A stretch of DNA of 25,739 nucleotides from contig DMYW01000037.1 in assembly GCA_003482455.1 (NCBI GenBank), forward strand, positions 1 to 25,739. The letters run 5' to 3'. Position numbers and translations under genes: made by a program. Source of the DNA: Rheinheimera sp. Its GTDB lineage: Bacteria; Pseudomonadota; Gammaproteobacteria; Enterobacterales; Alteromonadaceae. Positions 7,217-15,423 of the stretch are shown in pieces; position 1 is the stretch's first letter, and each line of letters starts with the position of its first letter. Under the pieces are notes generated by a model. It did not search any database. It was not told the origin of the DNA and saw nothing but the letters and a program-made list of their open reading frames with translations.

Positions 7217-8710
7217 TCACATATATGCTTTGGCGAACGCTTCTTTGGATTGCTTGATGTACTCTCGCGCTTTTTTGGCGTGTTGTTCCCAAGCGTCGCG
7301 ATCGGACTTTTCACTAAACGGGTTTTGATCAGGTGCGATCGAACGTTCAAACCTATCGTAGAAAGTGATCAGCGCAGACGTTAAACCGTTAAAGCGTTCT
7401 TTAAACTCCTGCATTGCTTCCAGTTGTTCCGAGGTGCGCAGCATGTATTGCACTAAATCGGTATTGTTTTCGTTTTGCAGTAAGGTCAGTGCTTTGGCGG
7501 TTACTTTGTCTTCCACTTCTTTGGCAATGGCGGCGCGAATGGCTTCGTCTTTGCTCATCACGCGGCTGAAGTTTTCTTGTGTGCGCGCCATACCGCCGTG
7601 TTGCATGTAATCGCGTGAGTGTTTGTCCAAATCTTTACGGAAAGTATCAACACCACGCAGCAGATTTTGTAAATCGGCTTCCAGTGCAGTGACTTGCTGT
7701 AATTCGCGTTCCAGTTCGGTTAAGAATTTTTCCGCGTTTTCGTAGATTTTAAGGCCATTTTCTTCGGCAAACTTGCGGTCTTTGCGGCTTAAATCGGCAT
7801 TTTCATAGTTTGATTTATCAAACGTAGCGGCAAGGAACGATTTAAACGGCTCAGAAAACGCCGCGTAGGTGCCGCCGCTAACCACGTTCAGTGTTGCGGT
7901 TGCTAAATCGCCAAACGGTTTGATCATTGAGTTCAAACGCGCTTGTTGCAGCGGCGAGGCCACTCGTTTGGCATCCGTTACAATCGCGCGGAATGTGTTG
8001 TACGCCATCGGGTTGGACATTTTATTGCGCTCGCTGCTGGCAAGCACGAAAGTGATCGACGAATAAATACCGTTAGCGTATTCCAAATACTGACGTTGAG
8101 TATCGAGTTGTGCCGCGTAGTTCTTACCTAACGTTTTGAGTTGCTCCGCTTGCACATCGGCGTTTTTGTTTTGACGCAGTTTGTCCAACAAGCCTGTAAC
8201 AATGCGGTTTTCATTTTTCTGCAGCGCAGTATCAAGCGGGATCCGTTCAATGTTGATGTCATCTAGCACCACAGTGCCATTGCTGGCTTCGATATCAAAG
8301 CGAATAAACTTGCGGCTCGGATCATCAATCGACACGCGGTGCGCCATATAGCTGGTTGAACCGGCGGTGTTTTCTATCAAACCAATTTGCTGCCAGACAC
8401 TGTCGGCTTTTAGTGAACTGGACGCCATGATACTGATGCGATATTGAGTGTATTGGTTGGCCGGTTGTACCCAAAACTCTAACAGGCCAGCTTCAGCGAC
8501 GGCGTTTTGGCTGATTAACGAGCTTTGGCCTTCTTGGCATTGCAAGGCAAATTTGCCACTGCGGGCCAGTTCGGTGACGACTTTACAGCCACTGACTAAG
8601 CTGAAAGCCGACGTTGAATTTTCAAAATCACTTTTAAACACTGAATCGCCGGGCAGTGCCGCAGCGGAGGCTGACATAGTCGTCAGCAGAATCGCCGTAA
8701 ACCAGCGCAT
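7217..8710 (-). CDS. Large exported protein: jelly-roll-like N-domain plus helical C-domain, unknown function
   Basis: I do not recognise a named family for this 497-residue protein. Residues 1-18 look like a signal peptide. Residues about 25-160 resemble a carbohydrate-binding or laminin-G-like beta sandwich: DFENSTSAF near the start, ARSGKFALQC, LLEFWVQPA, and VVLDDINIERI at the end. The only two cysteines, Cys42 and Cys58, both lie in this domain and could pair. Residues about 165-497 are predicted mostly helical and charged, with coiled-coil-like stretches and one milder hydrophobic section (ATATLNVVSGGTYAAF). ATG 8710 is chosen because GAGGAA precedes it and the signal peptide begins there; a frame to 8773 is less likely. 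It is a single gene, convergent with trpS and divergent from pabA. Confidence 0.75.
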   Translation of the reverse strand: MRWFTAILLTTMSASAAALPGDSVFKSDFENSTSAFSLVSGCKVVTELARSGKFALQCQEGQSSLISQNAVAEAGLLEFWVQPANQYTQYRISIMASSSLKADSVWQQIGLIENTAGSTSYMAHRVSIDDPSRKFIRFDIEASNGTVVLDDINIERIPLDTALQKNENRIVTGLLDKLRQNKNADVQAEQLKTLGKNYAAQLDTQRQYLEYANGIYSSITFVLASSERNKMSNPMAYNTFRAIVTDAKRVASPLQQARLNSMIKPFGDLATATLNVVSGGTYAAFSEPFKSFLAATFDKSNYENADLSRKDRKFAEENGLKIYENAEKFLTELERELQQVTALEADLQNLLRGVDTFRKDLDKHSRDYMQHGGMARTQENFSRVMSKDEAIRAAIAKEVEDKVTAKALTLLQNENNTDLVQYMLRTSEQLEAMQEFKERFNGLTSALITFYDRFERSIAPDQNPFSEKSDRDAWEQHAKKAREYIKQSKEAFAKAYM

Positions 8711-8794
8711 AAGTTCCTCAATTTCCACGTTAATACTCAACTTATGTCGAGCATTGCTATTGCAGGTTGTCACAGCAAACTTTACCAGAGCTGA

Positions 8795-8815
8795 ATCTGC
8801 CTCACCAGCGCAGAT
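8795..8815. promoter_or_regulatory. Inverted repeat in the divergent gap before pabA
   Basis: ATCTGC and GCAGAT are exact inverted copies with a 9-base spacer, 40 bases before the pabA start. It sits where a promoter-proximal operator for pabA or for the divergent exported-protein gene could lie. The match is short, so chance is a real possibility. Confidence 0.25.
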
Positions 8816-8854
8816 GAAGCTGTGGTAGCATACGGCCGGTTTTAACTGCCGGAC

Positions 8855-9466
8855 ATGCGCATGCTTTTGATGATCGACAACTATGACTCCTTTACTTGGA
8901 ACCTAGTGCAATATTTTGCAGAGCTTGGGCAACAAGTGATAGTGCGGCGTAATGATGCGATAGATCTCGAAGGGATTGCGGCGCTAAAGCCAACCGCCTT
9001 AATCATTTCCCCGGGGCCATGTTCACCAAATGAAGCCGGCATTAGTCTCGCGGCGATCCGCCATTTCGCCAACACCTTGCCAATCCTCGGCGTCTGTTTG
9101 GGTCACCAAGCCCTCGCGCAAGCCTTTGGTGGCACCATAGTGCGGGCGAGGCAAGTCGTGCATGGCAAGAACTCATTGATCAGACATACGGATAATTCCG
9201 TATTTACCGGCTTAAACAATCCGCTTAGTGTAACGCGCTATCATTCGTTGGTCGTCGACAAACACAGCTTGCCTGAGGAGTTTGAGGTGACAGCGTGGAC
9301 GACGGCGGCCGATGGTGCGCCAGATGAAATCATGGGGTTGCGCCACAAAATGCTGCCACTACATGGCGTGCAGTTTCACCCAGAAGCCATCTTAACGGAA
9401 CAAGGTCATGCGTTATTAGCAAATTTTTTACGTCTAGCCGGCTTAAACTGCGGTACAGCTTGTTGA
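8855..9466 (+). CDS. pabA: Aminodeoxychorismate/anthranilate synthase glutaminase subunit (PabA/TrpG)
   Basis: This class I glutamine amidotransferase supplies ammonia to PabB for 4-amino-4-deoxychorismate (folate), and in some bacteria also to TrpE. The 203-residue product has the nucleophile Cys81 in GVCLGHQ and the catalytic pair His175 and Glu177 in GVQFHPEA. The N-terminus IDNYDSFTWNLVQYF is typical. It closely resembles E. coli PabA, and its place near argD also matches E. coli. No pabB or trpE is in the window, so the partner is encoded elsewhere and dual use cannot be judged. The start may be 8855 or the in-frame ATG at 8861; neither has a clear ribosome site. Confidence 0.95.
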   Translation: MRMLLMIDNYDSFTWNLVQYFAELGQQVIVRRNDAIDLEGIAALKPTALIISPGPCSPNEAGISLAAIRHFANTLPILGVCLGHQALAQAFGGTIVRARQVVHGKNSLIRHTDNSVFTGLNNPLSVTRYHSLVVDKHSLPEEFEVTAWTTAADGAPDEIMGLRHKMLPLHGVQFHPEAILTEQGHALLANFLRLAGLNCGTAC

Positions 9467-9521
9467 CACATTTACAGACCAACCGCACACTTCAAATAAT
9501 CACGAAATTACAGAAACTTTT

Positions 9522-10658
9522 ATGACGGCCATCTCCGCAGTACTACAGCAACGTTTTTTTGACTGTATGTTGGAATTTGATCCATCAAATCGCCGTTACG
9601 GGTTGAAAAAACGCCAGCAACAAGCAAAGCGGGCGGCGGCGCCACTTGAGCAAAGTGGTGGCAGTAAACTTGAAATCGAACGGCAAGCGGCACAACTGCG
9701 CCAAGCCGATCAAATCGCCCGTCAGCAGTTTGTCGAATTCACCCAAGCTAAATTGCACGATCAGGTTGCCGATGAATTATTCGCCAAATTGAATCGATTC
9801 GAACTGGTCGCCAATAACGTGTTTAACTTGTCGCAAGGCTTTCCGCAGGTGTTAGATACACTTGCCGCCCGAGCCGTGACTTTAAGTCAATTAGAAAAAG
9901 TCATTCAGCCGATTGAATGGCTGAAAGAAGACTTGCTGAAATACGTCAACCAGCCGAATTTGCGCAAAAACACGACTGTGGGTTATATCCGCGAATTAAA
10001 GCCCGCGTTGGGGCTCGTTGGTATCGACACCTTGCAGCACATTATCCCGTTGATGGCGTTAAAACGTTGTTTGCCGCATTCAACCGATCCCTTCACCGCG
10101 TTTAAAAGCAACTTTTGGCAATACAGTGTCGAGATAGCTCGGGCCGCGCAGCGTCTTGCTTTAGAAACGGGCGAGCATCCGTTTATGGCTTATTGTGCCG
10201 CGTTATTCCAATCGCTTGGCTATTTCGTGGTGGCACGCACCTATTTGCACACTTATAAGCAAATCAAACAACAAGCCTTGTACGATGCACGGGATGCTCG
10301 TGACCAAGAGTTAACAGATGCGCTGGATAGCCTCGACGCAGACGCCAGTTTCTTAACTAGTTGCTTGTTGGAGTTTGCGCCTTTTATGTCGGCAGACCTG
10401 ATGTCAAACTGGAAAATGCGCATGTTGCCGCTTGGTGGGCTGATGGATCAACTCGCTGAAGGCAATGAGTTTGCAGGATGCTCTAACCTGGCACGTTTGA
10501 TCCATCAATCTGCATGTTTTGTGCAATGCCAATGGTTGTACCGCGCCAAACAAATCACCGATATCGAAGTTCGGCAGTGGTTTAACGAACAAAAACTGCG
10601 TCCTGAACTACTCGCCATCCTGAAAAACACTGATTCCTCGACGATCGAAATCGGCTAA
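9522..10658 (+). CDS. HDOD-like domain protein
   Basis: The 378-residue protein has a charged, Gln/Arg-rich N-terminal part (about 20-75, likely helical). A helical region at about 100-310 follows the HDOD layout: a segment of stacked helices, then IRELKPALGLVGIDTLQHIIPLMAL, then WQYSVEIARAAQRLA, then a hydrophobic AALFQSLGYFVV stretch where HD-type relatives have LLHDIG. HDOD proteins are mostly signalling or scaffold modules without hydrolase activity. No metal-binding HD pair is visible here, which fits. It lies 55 bases after pabA and may be co-transcribed; argD follows after a 285-base structured gap. Function is unknown, and the family call rests on reading the pattern by eye. Confidence 0.65.
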   Translation: MTAISAVLQQRFFDCMLEFDPSNRRYGLKKRQQQAKRAAAPLEQSGGSKLEIERQAAQLRQADQIARQQFVEFTQAKLHDQVADELFAKLNRFELVANNVFNLSQGFPQVLDTLAARAVTLSQLEKVIQPIEWLKEDLLKYVNQPNLRKNTTVGYIRELKPALGLVGIDTLQHIIPLMALKRCLPHSTDPFTAFKSNFWQYSVEIARAAQRLALETGEHPFMAYCAALFQSLGYFVVARTYLHTYKQIKQQALYDARDARDQELTDALDSLDADASFLTSCLLEFAPFMSADLMSNWKMRMLPLGGLMDQLAEGNEFAGCSNLARLIHQSACFVQCQWLYRAKQITDIEVRQWFNEQKLRPELLAILKNTDSSTIEIG

Positions 10659-10943
10659 GCAAAATTTTTTTTGCCATATTCATGCAATTTGCACTTTTTT
10701 GCGGCGGCCGTTAGGCCGCACCGCACGGGCTATGCGTTGGCATCTTGCATAGTTATGTAGCTTGCTAGCTAGTTATTCACTTCTTTTGCAAATCTATCTC
10801 CAAGCCTTGATTTTATTGGCTTGTACCTTTTTTGGTTCAAGACTTTCCGATTTTTATCTGTAATAATGCAAGTCAATCTGCATAAAAAAGCAGCCATTTT
10901 ATGCATAGAAATGGCCCACAAAGTTTGATCCGAGGAGAACAAG
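10659..10943 (+). promoter_or_regulatory. Structured leader/promoter region before argD
   Basis: No gene is visible in this gap. It holds a GCAAAA/TTTTGC inverted repeat right at the HDOD stop (10659-10674), possibly a weak terminator, and a perfect GCGGCC-GTTA-GGCCGC hairpin at 10704-10719 without a T-tract. A CAAGCC/GGCTTG hairpin at 10801-10823 is followed by TACC and six T. Then come a TAATAAT -10-like element at 10861-10867 and an ARG-box-like site just downstream. It probably contains the argD promoter and its control sites. Confidence 0.5.
10879..10892. promoter_or_regulatory. ARG-box-like ArgR site upstream of argD
   Basis: The 14 bases TGCATAAAAAAGCA match the ArgR half-box pair consensus TGMATAWWWWTKCA at 13 of 14 positions. 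A weaker partner (TGCATAGAAATGGC, 11 of 14) starts at 10902, 23 bases further on. The site overlaps the expected transcription start of a -10-like element at 10861-10867, a repression position. The consensus is known from E. coli; binding here is inferred, and the spacing differs slightly from the usual 21 bases. Confidence 0.5.
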
Positions 10944-12161
10944 ATGTCTGAAGTTATCAGTGTAAATCGCGCCCTGTTTGATGAAGTGATGGTGCCTAAC
11001 TACGCACCAGCCCCCGTGATCCCTGTGCGTGGCCAAGGTTCGCGTTTGTGGGACCAAGAAGGTCGCGAGTATGTTGATTTTGCTGGTGGTATCGCGGTGA
11101 ACTGTTTAGGGCATTGCCATCCAGTACTGGTCAACGCACTGACTGAACAGGCGAACAAACTGTGGCACTTAAGTAACACCATGACCAACGAGCCGGCGCT
11201 GCGTTTAGCGAAAAAGTTAGTCGATAGCACCTTCGCAGAAAAAGTGTATTTTGCCAACTCGGGTGCCGAAGCCAACGAAGGTGCGTTAAAGCTGGCGCGT
11301 CGCTGGGCACTGGATAACTTCGGTGAACAAAAACAAGACATCATCTCCTTTGGCAAAAGCTTCCACGGCCGGACCTTTTTCACCGTAACGGTCGGTGGTC
11401 AAGCGGCGTATTCTGACGGCTTTGGTCCAAAACCTGCGGCGGTATACCATGCTGAATACAACAATTTAGACAGCCTCAAAGCGCTGATTTCAGACAATAC
11501 CTGCGCCGTGATCATGGAGCCTATCCAAGGGGAAGGCGGCATTATTCCAGCTGATCCGGCGTTTATCCAAGGCGTGCGTGAATTGTGTGACCAACACAAA
11601 GCACTGCTGATTTTTGACGAAGTGCAAACCGGTGTCGGCCGCACGGGCGCCTTGTATGCGTACATGCAATACGGTGTAACACCAGACATTCTGACCAGCG
11701 CCAAATCACTCGGCGGCGGTTTCCCGGTCGGTGCTATGTTGACCACCACCGACATTGCCAAACATTTAAAAGTCGGCACGCATGGTTCGACCTACGGCGG
11801 TAACCCGCTGGCGTGTGCGGTGGCTGAAGCCGCACTGGATACCATCAATAATCCAGAATTGTTAGCCGGCGTGTTGGCCAAAGAAGCACTGTTCCGCGCT
11901 GAACTGGACCGGATTAATGCGTTATACCCAGTATTTAGCACAGTGCGTGGCAAAGGCATGTTGCTAGGCGCAGCGCTTACGGATGCGTACAAAGGCAAGG
12001 CGCGTGATTTCTTGTTGGCGGCAGCCGCAGAAGGCCTGTTGGTGTTGATGGCGGGGTACGACGTGGTGCGGTTTGCGCCAAGTCTGATTATCCCAGACGC
12101 CGATATTTTGGAAGGTATGCAACGCTTTGAGCGCGCTGTCGCCAAAGTCGCGCAAGCCTAA
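10944..12161 (+). CDS. argD: Acetylornithine/succinylornithine aminotransferase (ArgD/AstC)
   Basis: This PLP enzyme transaminates N-acetylornithine in arginine synthesis and/or succinylornithine in the AST arginine-degradation pathway; the same fold does both. The 405-residue product has normal length. The PLP lysine is Lys254 in TSAKSLGGGFPVGAM. FDEVQTGVGRTG and ANSGAEANEGALKLAR are also present. The ATG at 10944 has a strong GAGGAGAA ribosome site. It sits directly before astA and astD, so a role in AST (AstC) is likely, and the single copy may serve both directions. An ARG-box-like site upstream supports arginine control. Sequence alone does not decide between ArgD and AstC naming. Confidence 0.96.
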   Translation: MSEVISVNRALFDEVMVPNYAPAPVIPVRGQGSRLWDQEGREYVDFAGGIAVNCLGHCHPVLVNALTEQANKLWHLSNTMTNEPALRLAKKLVDSTFAEKVYFANSGAEANEGALKLARRWALDNFGEQKQDIISFGKSFHGRTFFTVTVGGQAAYSDGFGPKPAAVYHAEYNNLDSLKALISDNTCAVIMEPIQGEGGIIPADPAFIQGVRELCDQHKALLIFDEVQTGVGRTGALYAYMQYGVTPDILTSAKSLGGGFPVGAMLTTTDIAKHLKVGTHGSTYGGNPLACAVAEAALDTINNPELLAGVLAKEALFRAELDRINALYPVFSTVRGKGMLLGAALTDAYKGKARDFLLAAAAEGLLVLMAGYDVVRFAPSLIIPDADILEGMQRFERAVAKVAQA

Positions 12162-12176
12162 TCAAATGACATAGGC

Positions 12177-12249
12177 GCCTGACCAAGCCAATAACACCAA
12201 TAAGGTCAGGCCGATAAAGCAAAAATGCGGCGGGCCTGAAGCACCCGCC
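12177..12249 (+). other. Two stem-loops in the argD-astA gap
   Basis: GCCTGACC (12177-12184) pairs exactly with GGTCAGGC (12204-12211) around a 19-base loop. GGCGGG (12229-12234) pairs with CCCGCC (12244-12249) around 9 bases. Neither has a T-tract, so they are more likely RNA-stability or processing elements inside the operon than terminators. The second ends 20 bases before the astA start. Confidence 0.4.
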
Positions 12250-12269
12250 ACTTAGTGGAGCAAGCGATT

Positions 12270-13286
12270 ATGATGATCATACGCCCAATTCGCGCCGCAG
12301 ATTTTCCAGCTCTGTACGAGATGGCCGTGGAATCCGGCCACGGGTTCACGTCTTTGCCGGTTAACGATGAGTTGTTGCAGCGCAAAATTAATCGATCGGA
12401 ACGCACCTTTGAAAAAGTGGTAACGGCGCCGAAAGATGAAGGTTATCTGTTTGTATTGGAAGACAGCAATACCGGCGAGATTTGTGGCACCAGCGCCATC
12501 GAAGCAGCCGTTGGATTAGACGATGCCTTCTATAACTATCACTTAGGTAAAGTCGTACACACCTCACGAGCACTCAACGTCTACAAAACGGTGGATATCC
12601 TGACCTTGTGTAACGACTACACTGGCGCCACTGAGTTGTGCACCTTGTTTTTACGTGAGCATCGCCGCGAGAAAAACAACGGCAAGATGTTGTCGCGGTT
12701 CCGGTTTTTATTTATGGCGGAGTTTCGGCAGCGTTTCTCCGATCGGATCATTGCCGAGATGCGCGGCGTTTCGGATGACGACGGCCGTTCGCCATTTTGG
12801 CAATGGCTGCAAGACCACTTCTTCTCGGTCGATTTCCCGACGGCGGATTATTTAACCGGAATAGGTCAAAAAGTGTTTATCGCTGAGTTGATGCCCAAGT
12901 ACCCGATTTACGTCAGTTTGCTCAGTAAAGAAGCACAGGCCGTGATTGGTCAGGTGCATGAAAAGACGCGCCCTGCGCTGCAACTGCTGCAAAGCGAAGG
13001 CTTTTCGACCACGGGTTACGTCGACATCTTTGACGCAGGCCCAACTGTCGAAGCCAAACTCGAACACATTCGCACAGCCCGCAACAGTCGGCGTTTGCGA
13101 GTGCGGGTTAGTGATGTCAGCGGCGGTCAGCCGTACTTGATTTGCAATACAGATCTGCAGAACTTCCGCGCCAGTTGGAGCCATCTGCATGTGTCAGAAA
13201 ACGCAGAAGAAGTGAATTTGCCGGTAGAACTTGCTGCTGCATTGCAAGTGCAAGACGGTGATTGGGTGCGCTTAGCGCGGCTATAA
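12270..13286 (+). CDS. astA: Arginine N-succinyltransferase
   Basis: AstA transfers succinyl from succinyl-CoA to the alpha-amino group of arginine, the first step of the AST catabolic pathway. The 338-residue product closely follows E. coli AstA: MMIIRPIRAAD at the start, GYLFVLEDSNTGEICG, VGLDDAFYNYHLGKVVH, SPFWQWL, KVFIAELMPKYPIY and YVDIFDAGPTVE. I chose ATG 12270 because GGAG ends 9 bases upstream and the protein then starts like its relatives; an in-frame GTG at 12255 would place the ribosome site inside the gene. It lies between argD/astC and astD. astB and astE, which complete the pathway, are not in the window. Confidence 0.96.
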   Translation: MMIIRPIRAADFPALYEMAVESGHGFTSLPVNDELLQRKINRSERTFEKVVTAPKDEGYLFVLEDSNTGEICGTSAIEAAVGLDDAFYNYHLGKVVHTSRALNVYKTVDILTLCNDYTGATELCTLFLREHRREKNNGKMLSRFRFLFMAEFRQRFSDRIIAEMRGVSDDDGRSPFWQWLQDHFFSVDFPTADYLTGIGQKVFIAELMPKYPIYVSLLSKEAQAVIGQVHEKTRPALQLLQSEGFSTTGYVDIFDAGPTVEAKLEHIRTARNSRRLRVRVSDVSGGQPYLICNTDLQNFRASWSHLHVSENAEEVNLPVELAAALQVQDGDWVRLARL

Positions 13287-13301
13287 AGCATAGGATTGAT
13301 C

Positions 13302-14774
13302 ATGTCGTTATCAGTACAGTTTATTCAAGGCCAATGGCAGGCCGGAGCAGGTGCGGAATTTACGTCGCTGGACCCAGCCAAGAATCAAGTGGTGTGGCAA
13401 GGCCACGCCGCGAGCGAAGCGCAAGTCGCCCAAGCATTCATGGCAGCGCGCGCGGCCTTTGATGCGTGGGCCGATTTACCTTTTGCGCAGCGCGCTGAGT
13501 TGGTGCGTCGGTTTGCTGGCTTGCTGGAGAGCAACAAAGAAACGATGGCGCAAGTGATTGCCGCCGAAACCGGTAAGCCGCTGTGGGAAAGTCGCACGGA
13601 AGTTGCGGCGATGATTGGTAAAATCGAGATCTCGATTCGTGCTTACCAAGAACGCACCGGCGAAAAAGAAAGTGCCATGCCGCAAGGTCGTGGCATGCTG
13701 CGCCACAAACCGCACGGTGTGGTCGCGGTATTTGGTCCTTACAATTTTCCAGGACATTTGCCAAATGGTCACATTGTACCGGCGCTGCTTGCTGGCAACT
13801 GTGTGGTGTTTAAACCCAGCGAGCTGACGCCGCATGTGGCGCAATACACAGTGCAGTTGTGGCAAGAGGCGGGAATTCCCGCTGGCGTGTTACAACTGCT
13901 ACAAGGCGAAGTGGCAACGGGCAAAGCGATCGCGGCGCATCCAGAACTCGATGGTTTATTTTTTACTGGCAGTTCACGCACTGGGCATTTTTTACATCAA
14001 CAATTTGCCGGTCGCCCAGATAAGATTTTGGCGTTGGAAATGGGCGGCAACAACCCGTTAATCGTCGCCGAAGTGTCGGATGTGGATGCAACTGTGCATG
14101 ACATCATCCAATCGGCGTTTATTTCCAGTGGTCAGCGCTGCACCTGTGCGCGCCGATTGTTCTTGCCAAACACGACGCAAGGCGACGCTATTTTGGCCCG
14201 TTTGCTGGACGTGTCGGCTCGTTTAGACGTCGGCTTGCATGATGCACAGCCACAGCCGTTTATGGGATCGATGATTTCGGAAAAAGCAGCGCTTGGCATG
14301 TTAACCGTGCAGCAGCAACTCGTCGAAGTAGGGGCGATCCCACTGTTACCAATGCGGCAATTGACTGAAGGCACTGGGTTAGTCACGCCGGGCATCTTGG
14401 AATGTTCTGCGTTAACTGCAGATCTGCCCGACGAAGAGCATTTTGGCCCGTTGCTGAAAGTGTTCCGGTACGACGATGTTGACCAAGCCATTCGCGCAGG
14501 CAATCAAACGCAGTTTGGGCTGTCTGCCGGTCTATTGGCCGATAGCGAAGATTTGTATAAACATTTCTTACGCCGTATTCGTGCCGGCATCGTTAACTGG
14601 AACCGTCCGATCACGGGCGCCAGCTCAGCCGCGCCTTTTGGTGGCGTCGGCGCCAGCGGCAATCACCGTGCCAGCGCTTATTACGCGGCCGACTATTGCG
14701 CGTATCCAGTGGCGTCCGTCGAGTTGGCTCGCAGTGAAATGCCCGCACAGCTGTCACCGGGATTGCGTTTCTAA
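13302..14774 (+). CDS. astD: N-succinylglutamate 5-semialdehyde dehydrogenase
   Basis: AstD oxidises succinylglutamate semialdehyde to succinylglutamate with NAD in the AST pathway. The 490-residue product is a standard aldehyde dehydrogenase: FGPYNFPGHLPNGH, FKPSELTP, the FTGSSRTG coenzyme loop, the general base Glu246 in LEMGGNNP, and the catalytic Cys280 in SSGQRCTCARR. ATG 13302 follows AGGA by 6 bases, and a TTG at 13296 is an unlikely alternative. It starts 15 bases after astA, so co-transcription is expected. A strong terminator follows, closing the unit. Confidence 0.97.
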   Translation: MSLSVQFIQGQWQAGAGAEFTSLDPAKNQVVWQGHAASEAQVAQAFMAARAAFDAWADLPFAQRAELVRRFAGLLESNKETMAQVIAAETGKPLWESRTEVAAMIGKIEISIRAYQERTGEKESAMPQGRGMLRHKPHGVVAVFGPYNFPGHLPNGHIVPALLAGNCVVFKPSELTPHVAQYTVQLWQEAGIPAGVLQLLQGEVATGKAIAAHPELDGLFFTGSSRTGHFLHQQFAGRPDKILALEMGGNNPLIVAEVSDVDATVHDIIQSAFISSGQRCTCARRLFLPNTTQGDAILARLLDVSARLDVGLHDAQPQPFMGSMISEKAALGMLTVQQQLVEVGAIPLLPMRQLTEGTGLVTPGILECSALTADLPDEEHFGPLLKVFRYDDVDQAIRAGNQTQFGLSAGLLADSEDLYKHFLRRIRAGIVNWNRPITGASSAAPFGGVGASGNHRASAYYAADYCAYPVASVELARSEMPAQLSPGLRF

Positions 14775-14793
14775 GCGAATGCTTTCATTGGAG

Positions 14794-14820
14794 AAAGCCA
14801 GCAGTTTGCTGGCTTTTTTA
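14794..14820 (+). terminator. Intrinsic terminator after astD
   Basis: AAAGCCAGCA, loop GTT and TGCTGGCTTT form a perfect 10-base-pair stem followed by a T-run. It lies 20 bases beyond the astD stop. Confidence 0.93.
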
Positions 14821-14974
14821 TTTGTGGATCAGTCTTTTACTTGCACATTCCAAGGCACAGATATATTTTTACAGAAAGCCTATGTCGTGGTTTTTTCGCG
14901 AAAGACTTTACGCACAAAGCCAAGCTGTGGCAGATTGGCTGTCCCATCCAATGTAGGTGTCGTGGTTAACTTGT

Positions 14975-15325
14975 ATGGTCACTGATAAACCCGGTTACGA
15001 ACATCTGATCCAGTTTTTAACGGAACACCTTGCGCTGTTCGAGCAGGCAGGCACGCCGACGTCGCACAAAAAAACCTTGGGTGTGATTATTGAAGAACAA
15101 GTCGCCGAACAAATCATCCAACTGTGTCTGCAACACACTGAATTAGAAACCATTCACCGCAGCCAAATTATTCGGGAAGTCGATGGCATCATGTATGACT
15201 TCCAAGAAGTGTTGGCCTCTGTGGTCAATCGTCCGGCCACCGAAGAACAAATTGAGTTGATCTCAGAAGTTTCATTGCTGATTAAGAATCTGTTTGATAC
15301 TGCCATCGCGCATTTGATGGATTAA
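14975..15325 (+). CDS. Conserved-looking small helical protein, unknown function
   Basis: This 116-residue protein is not one I can name. It is acidic, without a signal peptide or membrane segment, and reads as a string of amphipathic helices (HLIQFLTEHLALFEQ, VAEQIIQLCLQHTEL, IELISEVSLLIKNLFDTAI). It may be a small soluble bundle. The start is uncertain: ATG 14975 gives a plausible N-terminus, while GTG 14957 adds six residues; neither has a clear ribosome site. It lies between the astD terminator and yhfA, at the locus where E. coli has crp next to yhfA, but it is not Crp: there is no cyclic-nucleotide or helix-turn-helix domain. Confidence 0.7.
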   Translation: MVTDKPGYEHLIQFLTEHLALFEQAGTPTSHKKTLGVIIEEQVAEQIIQLCLQHTELETIHRSQIIREVDGIMYDFQEVLASVVNRPATEEQIELISEVSLLIKNLFDTAIAHLMD

Positions 15326-15423
15326 TCCACACCTTGAAGCAGGCGTCAGTCGTGAAGCTGGCGCTATCTCGCTGTTTTTTTGTAGAATACCGCCTTTCCC
15401 CTTTTTCAAGCTGGAGATTTTCC

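Noticed and set aside
10704..10719. GCGGCC-GTTA-GGCCGC hairpin as an intrinsic terminator
   Set aside because: No T-tract follows on either strand, so it is listed only as a structure in the argD leader.
15334..15423. N-terminal extension of the yhfA frame
   Set aside because: It crosses a -10-like box, and the ribosome site and family alignment place the start at 15424.
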